Program-made: the position numbers and the translations under genes
Assembly: GCA_024680695.1 (NCBI GenBank)
Contig: JAILBW010000228.1
Span: 1 to 36,773, forward strand
DNA from: Bacteroidaceae bacterium
GTDB lineage: Bacteria; Bacteroidota; Bacteroidia; Bacteroidales; Bacteroidaceae
Length of the DNA: 36,773 nt
Direction of reading: 5' to 3'
Notes under the pieces: generated by a model
What the model was told of the DNA's origin: nothing
Databases searched by the model: none
Seen by the model: only the letters and a program-made list of their open reading frames with translations
In this document: positions 36,038 to 36,773 of the stretch, one piece after another
How positions within the stretch are numbered: the stretch's first letter is position 1
Layout: each line of letters starts with the position of its first letter

Positions 36038-36269
36038 CAGCAAGCAGGAGCATTTTCTTTTATTGGTGTCCGGTAAAGTCGGCCTGAAAGGCCATTAAGC
36101 TGATAGCTTTCTGCCCCCTTTGGGGCGTTCCAAGCCCCTGTCAATCACATTTTGCTCTGAATGCCGATGGTTAGGAGGGTGCAGGAGATGATGAAACAAT
36201 TTTACCTGACAGCAATAATTTTCTTCAGCAAGCAGGAGTGTTTTCTTCAGCAAGCAGGAGCACTTATTA
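36038..36269. repeat. 22-bp-period array (CAGCAAGCAGGAGNNTTTTCTT), 3 units, interrupted by an insertion
   Basis: Units at 36038-36059, 36226-36247 and 36248-36269. Confidence 0.85.
36060..36217. mobile_element. MITE-like 158-bp insertion
   Basis: Imperfect TIR tattggtgtccggtaaag (36061-36078) versus reverse complement of 36200-36217 tattgctgtcaggtaaaa (15/18). Flanked by 8-bp duplication ATTTTCTT (36052-36059, 36218-36225). Confidence 0.75.
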
Positions 36270-36338
36270 TTTGGTACCTACCTAAACGTAACACCATGTT
36301 CTTTGTCGGTTTTAGTCTGCTCCATGCTACAGTGTGGC

Positions 36339-36773
36339 TCAGAGGCTCACGGTGGCCGACGTCTCGCCTACGCGCACTACGTACATGCCTTTGGGGAGGG
36401 GCGAGAGGGAAATCTTAGCCTGACTGGACGTAATCGGCTTTTCGGCCACGATACGGCCTGACGTGTCGAAGATGGCAGCCGTCTGCCCTGCAGCGTTCGC
36501 CACATGGAGCATGCCGCAGCCGACGCTGATTCTGACCTGAGCGCCGACGGGAGCCTCCACGGCATCGTCGAGCAACTCGATGGAGAGGGACGAGATGGAG
36601 CCCGAGAAGGTGCCTGTGAGCGCCGTGCGCGACTTGTCGGTGCGGAAGAAGGAGCCCGAGCAGTCCTTCGACTTGTACATCTTCACGCGATAGCCTTCCG
36701 TGACCTCCACCGAGGCGATGGCCTTGTCGGGAATGCCATAGACGGCAAGGTCGGACATCGAGTGGGAGCCCAA
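36339..36773 (-). CDS. C-terminal part of a secreted protein with T9SS-like tail (5' end outside window)
   Basis: ...VANAAGQTAAIFDTSGRIVAEKPITSSQAKISLSPLPKGMYVVRVGETSATVSL*; frame open to the window edge. Confidence 0.7.
   Translation of the reverse strand: MGSHSMSDLAVYGIPDKAIASVEVTEGYRVKMYKSKDCSGSFFRTDKSRTALTGTFSGSISSLSIELLDDAVEAPVGAQVRISVGCGMLHVANAAGQTAAIFDTSGRIVAEKPITSSQAKISLSPLPKGMYVVRVGETSATVSL

Noticed and set aside
36161-36418. 85-aa plus ORF
   Set aside because: Spans the MITE-like insertion and repeat units and runs antisense into the T9SS-tail gene.
1-36773. tRNA or rRNA genes
   Set aside because: No TPsiC-arm-like GGTTCGANTCC in a cloverleaf context and no rRNA-like segments noticed by eye; a tRNAscan run would be needed to exclude them fully.

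Overview
The window looks like Bacteroidota (Prevotella-like) chromosome. Support: at least nine TAnnTTTG-type -7 boxes near gene starts, four secreted proteins with T9SS-like C-terminal tails, and the local gene families. It has two compartments. (1) About 1-8.3 kb is an AT-rich accessory island, all on the + strand: the tail of a DUF1848 protein (missed by the ORF track), a 1424-aa methyltransferase-like/RecQ-like helicase fusion, a coiled-coil protein with a C-terminal membrane anchor, a truncated metallophosphoesterase start, a retropepsin-like protease, a lipoprotein, and a broken 'polyvalent protein' (kinase-like domain plus HEYTH zincin motif). It ends in degenerate minus-strand sequence with an IS982-like transposase remnant. 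(2) About 8.6-36.8 kb is GC-richer backbone: a DUF5722-like secreted protein, histidine phosphatase, D-2-hydroxyacid dehydrogenase, zeta-toxin/small-protein pair, trmD-pyrD-pyrK, a nucleotidyltransferase, TPR proteins, a Tat/3-keto-glycoside-type cluster (tatC...tatA), a Ca/Na antiporter and an endonuclease I-family secreted nuclease. The most unusual signal is a family of dispersed intergenic arrays with an exact 22-bp period (44-bp higher order at one locus). Five loci share the core CAGCAAGCAG with locus-specific 12-bp intervals; a sixth has period 22 with a different core. One array appears split by a 158-bp MITE-like insertion flanked by an 8-bp duplication. Other structural finds are a nested inverted repeat built from 11-bp CCTACATAAAG units and a tandem hairpin pair with compensatory stem changes. 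All calls are from reading the sequence; no database searches were run.
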